Assembly: GCA_040878225.1 (NCBI GenBank)
Contig: JBBDMR010000157.1
Coordinates: 1 to 49,742 of the forward strand
Source: MA-ANB-1 sp040878225
Lineage (GTDB): Bacteria; Actinomycetota; Acidimicrobiia; Spongiisociales; ZC4RG35
Direction: 5' to 3'
DNA: 49,742 nt
In this document: positions 48,800-49,742 of the stretch, in pieces
How the letters are laid out: each line of letters starts with the position of its first letter
Numbering within the stretch: position 1 is the stretch's first letter
Program-made: the position numbers and the translations under genes
Notes under the pieces: generated by a model
What the model was told of the DNA's origin: nothing
Seen by the model: only the letters and a program-made list of their open reading frames with translations
Databases searched by the model: none

Positions 48800-49579
48800 T
48801 CAGGCGTTCTTCTCGTCCCGCCAGGCGAGCCAATCAGCGACCGGGGAGAGGTCGTAGCTGGTGCGGCCGTCGAATCCGAGGGTGATCAGTGTCGCCCCCG
48901 CCTCGAGTAAATCGTCGGCAGTGTCGACGCCACGGGCGCTGGCACCGCAGGAGATCTCGATTTCTGAGGGATCGCGATCGATCTCAGCACACCATTTCTC
49001 CAGCACCGACCGTTTGTGTCGAATCGAGTCTGCCCTGCCGAAGCCGTGCCAGATGTCGGCATGCCGGGCCGTATAGCGCAGGGTCTTCTTCTCGCCGCCC
49101 CCTCCGATGAGCACCGGGATCTTCCGGGTCGGGGCGGGGTTGAGTTTGTCCCACCGCTCCTCGATGCGGGGTAGGGCCTGTTTGAGGTCGGCGAGCCTAT
49201 GTCCGGCGGTTCCGAACTCGTATCCGTACTCGTCATAGTCCTTCTCGAACCATCCAGCACCGATTCCGAGGATCAGCCTCCCGTGGGATGCGTGGTCGAC
49301 GGTCCTTGCCATGTCTGCGAGCAACTCGGGGTTCCGGTAGCTGTTGCAGGTGACAAGTGCTCCGATCTCCACCCTTTCGGTGATTTCCGCCCAGGAGCCG
49401 AGCATCGTCCAGCATTCGAAGTGCTTGCCCTCAGGCTCTCCCGAGAGTGGATAGAAATGGTCCCAGTTGAAGAGGACGTCGACTCCCATTTCCTCGGCGC
49501 TGGTGACGGCACGACGTATCTCGTCGTACTCGGCATGCTGGGGCTGCAGCTGGATCCCGATTCTCACCTTGTAGGGCAT
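48800..49579 (-). CDS. LLM-class (F420-dependent type) oxidoreductase
   Basis: A 259-residue luciferase-like TIM barrel. Family motifs: RIGIQLQPQHAEYDEIRRAV, VDVLFNWDHFYPLSGEPEG, VEIGALVTCNSYRNPELLAD, and DHASHGRLILGIGAGWFEKD, the last being the flavin/F420 phosphate region. Then PVLIGGGGEKKTLRYTARHA. Such actinobacterial proteins usually use coenzyme F420. It probably performs a hydride transfer on an unidentified substrate. GGAGG precedes the ATG but only 3 nt away. It lies 23 nt downstream of the carboxylate-amine ligase gene on the same strand. Confidence 0.9.
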   Translation of the reverse strand: MPYKVRIGIQLQPQHAEYDEIRRAVTSAEEMGVDVLFNWDHFYPLSGEPEGKHFECWTMLGSWAEITERVEIGALVTCNSYRNPELLADMARTVDHASHGRLILGIGAGWFEKDYDEYGYEFGTAGHRLADLKQALPRIEERWDKLNPAPTRKIPVLIGGGGEKKTLRYTARHADIWHGFGRADSIRHKRSVLEKWCAEIDRDPSEIEISCGASARGVDTADDLLEAGATLITLGFDGRTSYDLSPVADWLAWRDEKNA

Positions 49580-49602
49580 GGTCCTCCAATAGATGTGTTG
49601 GA

Positions 49603-49742
49603 CTAGGTCTTCAAACCGTACATCGTGTCGGCGATAAGCTCGTCGACGACCTGGTTCAAGGCTTCCCTGTCGTCGGCTCCGTCGCTCTTCGCCATCTCGT
49701 AGGTGGCGAGCTGGCGATGGGCGCTGGTTCCTTCGCTGACGA
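49603..49742 (-). CDS. C-terminus of a carboxylate-amine ligase (glutamate-cysteine ligase family 2, YbdK-like), partial
   Basis: Only the last 46 codons are in the window. They read SEGTSAHRQLATYEMAKS and, further on, ALNQVVDELIADTMYGLKT before a TAG stop. The G-x-S-A-x-R-Q-L motif followed by a helical VVDxLIxxT end is typical of YbdK/EgtA-like ligases, which join glutamate or another acid to an amine with ATP. The remainder lies beyond the right edge. It is followed on the same strand by the LLM gene, so the two may be co-transcribed. Confidence 0.65.
   Translation of the reverse strand, partial: VSEGTSAHRQLATYEMAKSDGADDREALNQVVDELIADTMYGLKT

Noticed and set aside
1..49742. Mobile elements, integrases, toxin-antitoxin pairs or defence genes
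   Set aside because: None of the translated genes shows transposase, integrase, nuclease-toxin or defence domains, and no terminal inverted repeats with target duplications were seen.

Overview
The window is a dense, GC-rich chromosomal segment of an actinomycete-type bacterium. The evidence for Actinomycetota is a ClpS/DUF2017 pair, a GlnE adenylyltransferase, an EtfD-type membrane iron-sulfur oxidoreductase like mycobacterial Rv0338c, an XRE regulator next to an HbhA-like Lys/Ala/Pro-tailed protein, an LLM-class F420-type oxidoreductase, a DUF2017/baeRF neighbourhood and many GTG starts with 4-nt GTGA/ATGA overlaps. An uncultured member of class Acidimicrobiia is my best guess, but this rests on protein resemblance from memory. 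No tRNA, rRNA, CRISPR array, insertion sequence or phage gene is visible. It looks like ordinary core chromosome with some clade-specific genes.

Left part (1-8.5 kb): acyl-CoA metabolism. There is a biotin carboxylase (cut by the window edge), an MCC/GCC-like carboxyltransferase, a ferredoxin, a MaoC hydratase, and a tightly overlapping minus-strand operon of thiolase, CaiB-type CoA-transferase, a truncated and catalytically dead SDR homologue, and an intact SDR dehydrogenase. The dead-SDR/live-SDR pair inside a thiolase and CoA-transferase operon is the most novel-looking item. A 19-bp palindrome lies just upstream of the thiolase.

8.5-21 kb: a DUF4388 protein; a wrecked uridine kinase remnant; translationally coupled ProC and proline dehydrogenase; an ArsR-type regulator with a small partner gene; EtfD, which should pass beta-oxidation electrons from ETF to menaquinone; ClpS-DUF2017; a bacterial eRF1/Vms1-like protein with a zinc ribbon; a MobA-like nucleotidyltransferase; DUF4332; a VIT-family metal transporter; and the XRE-HbhA-like pair with an apparently leaderless, autoregulated promoter.

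21-39 kb: on the minus strand pntAA-pntAB-pntB (proton-translocating transhydrogenase), an M20 amidohydrolase and GlnE; on the plus strand NadE and a class IV aminotransferase; then an M23 peptidase, a small lipoprotein, MgtE, GreA, SelD, a thioredoxin-like [2Fe-2S] protein, an alpha/beta hydrolase and a penicillin-acylase-family enzyme. Nitrogen control (GlnE) and nicotinamide nucleotide supply and redox balance (NadE, PntAB) sit together.

39-47.5 kb: an unbroken plus-strand respiratory operon ctaB - thioredoxin-like lipoprotein - ctaC (with fused cytochrome c) - ctaD - ctaE - subunit IV, every junction overlapping, encoding a caa3-type cytochrome c oxidase and its haem O synthase. It is followed by a small lipoprotein and a serine-synthesis pair (class V aminotransferase, short SerA). 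The right edge carries, on the minus strand, the end of a carboxylate-amine ligase, an LLM oxidoreductase and an unrecognised multi-pass membrane protein. Several convergent gene pairs overlap at their 3' ends, showing strong genome compaction.
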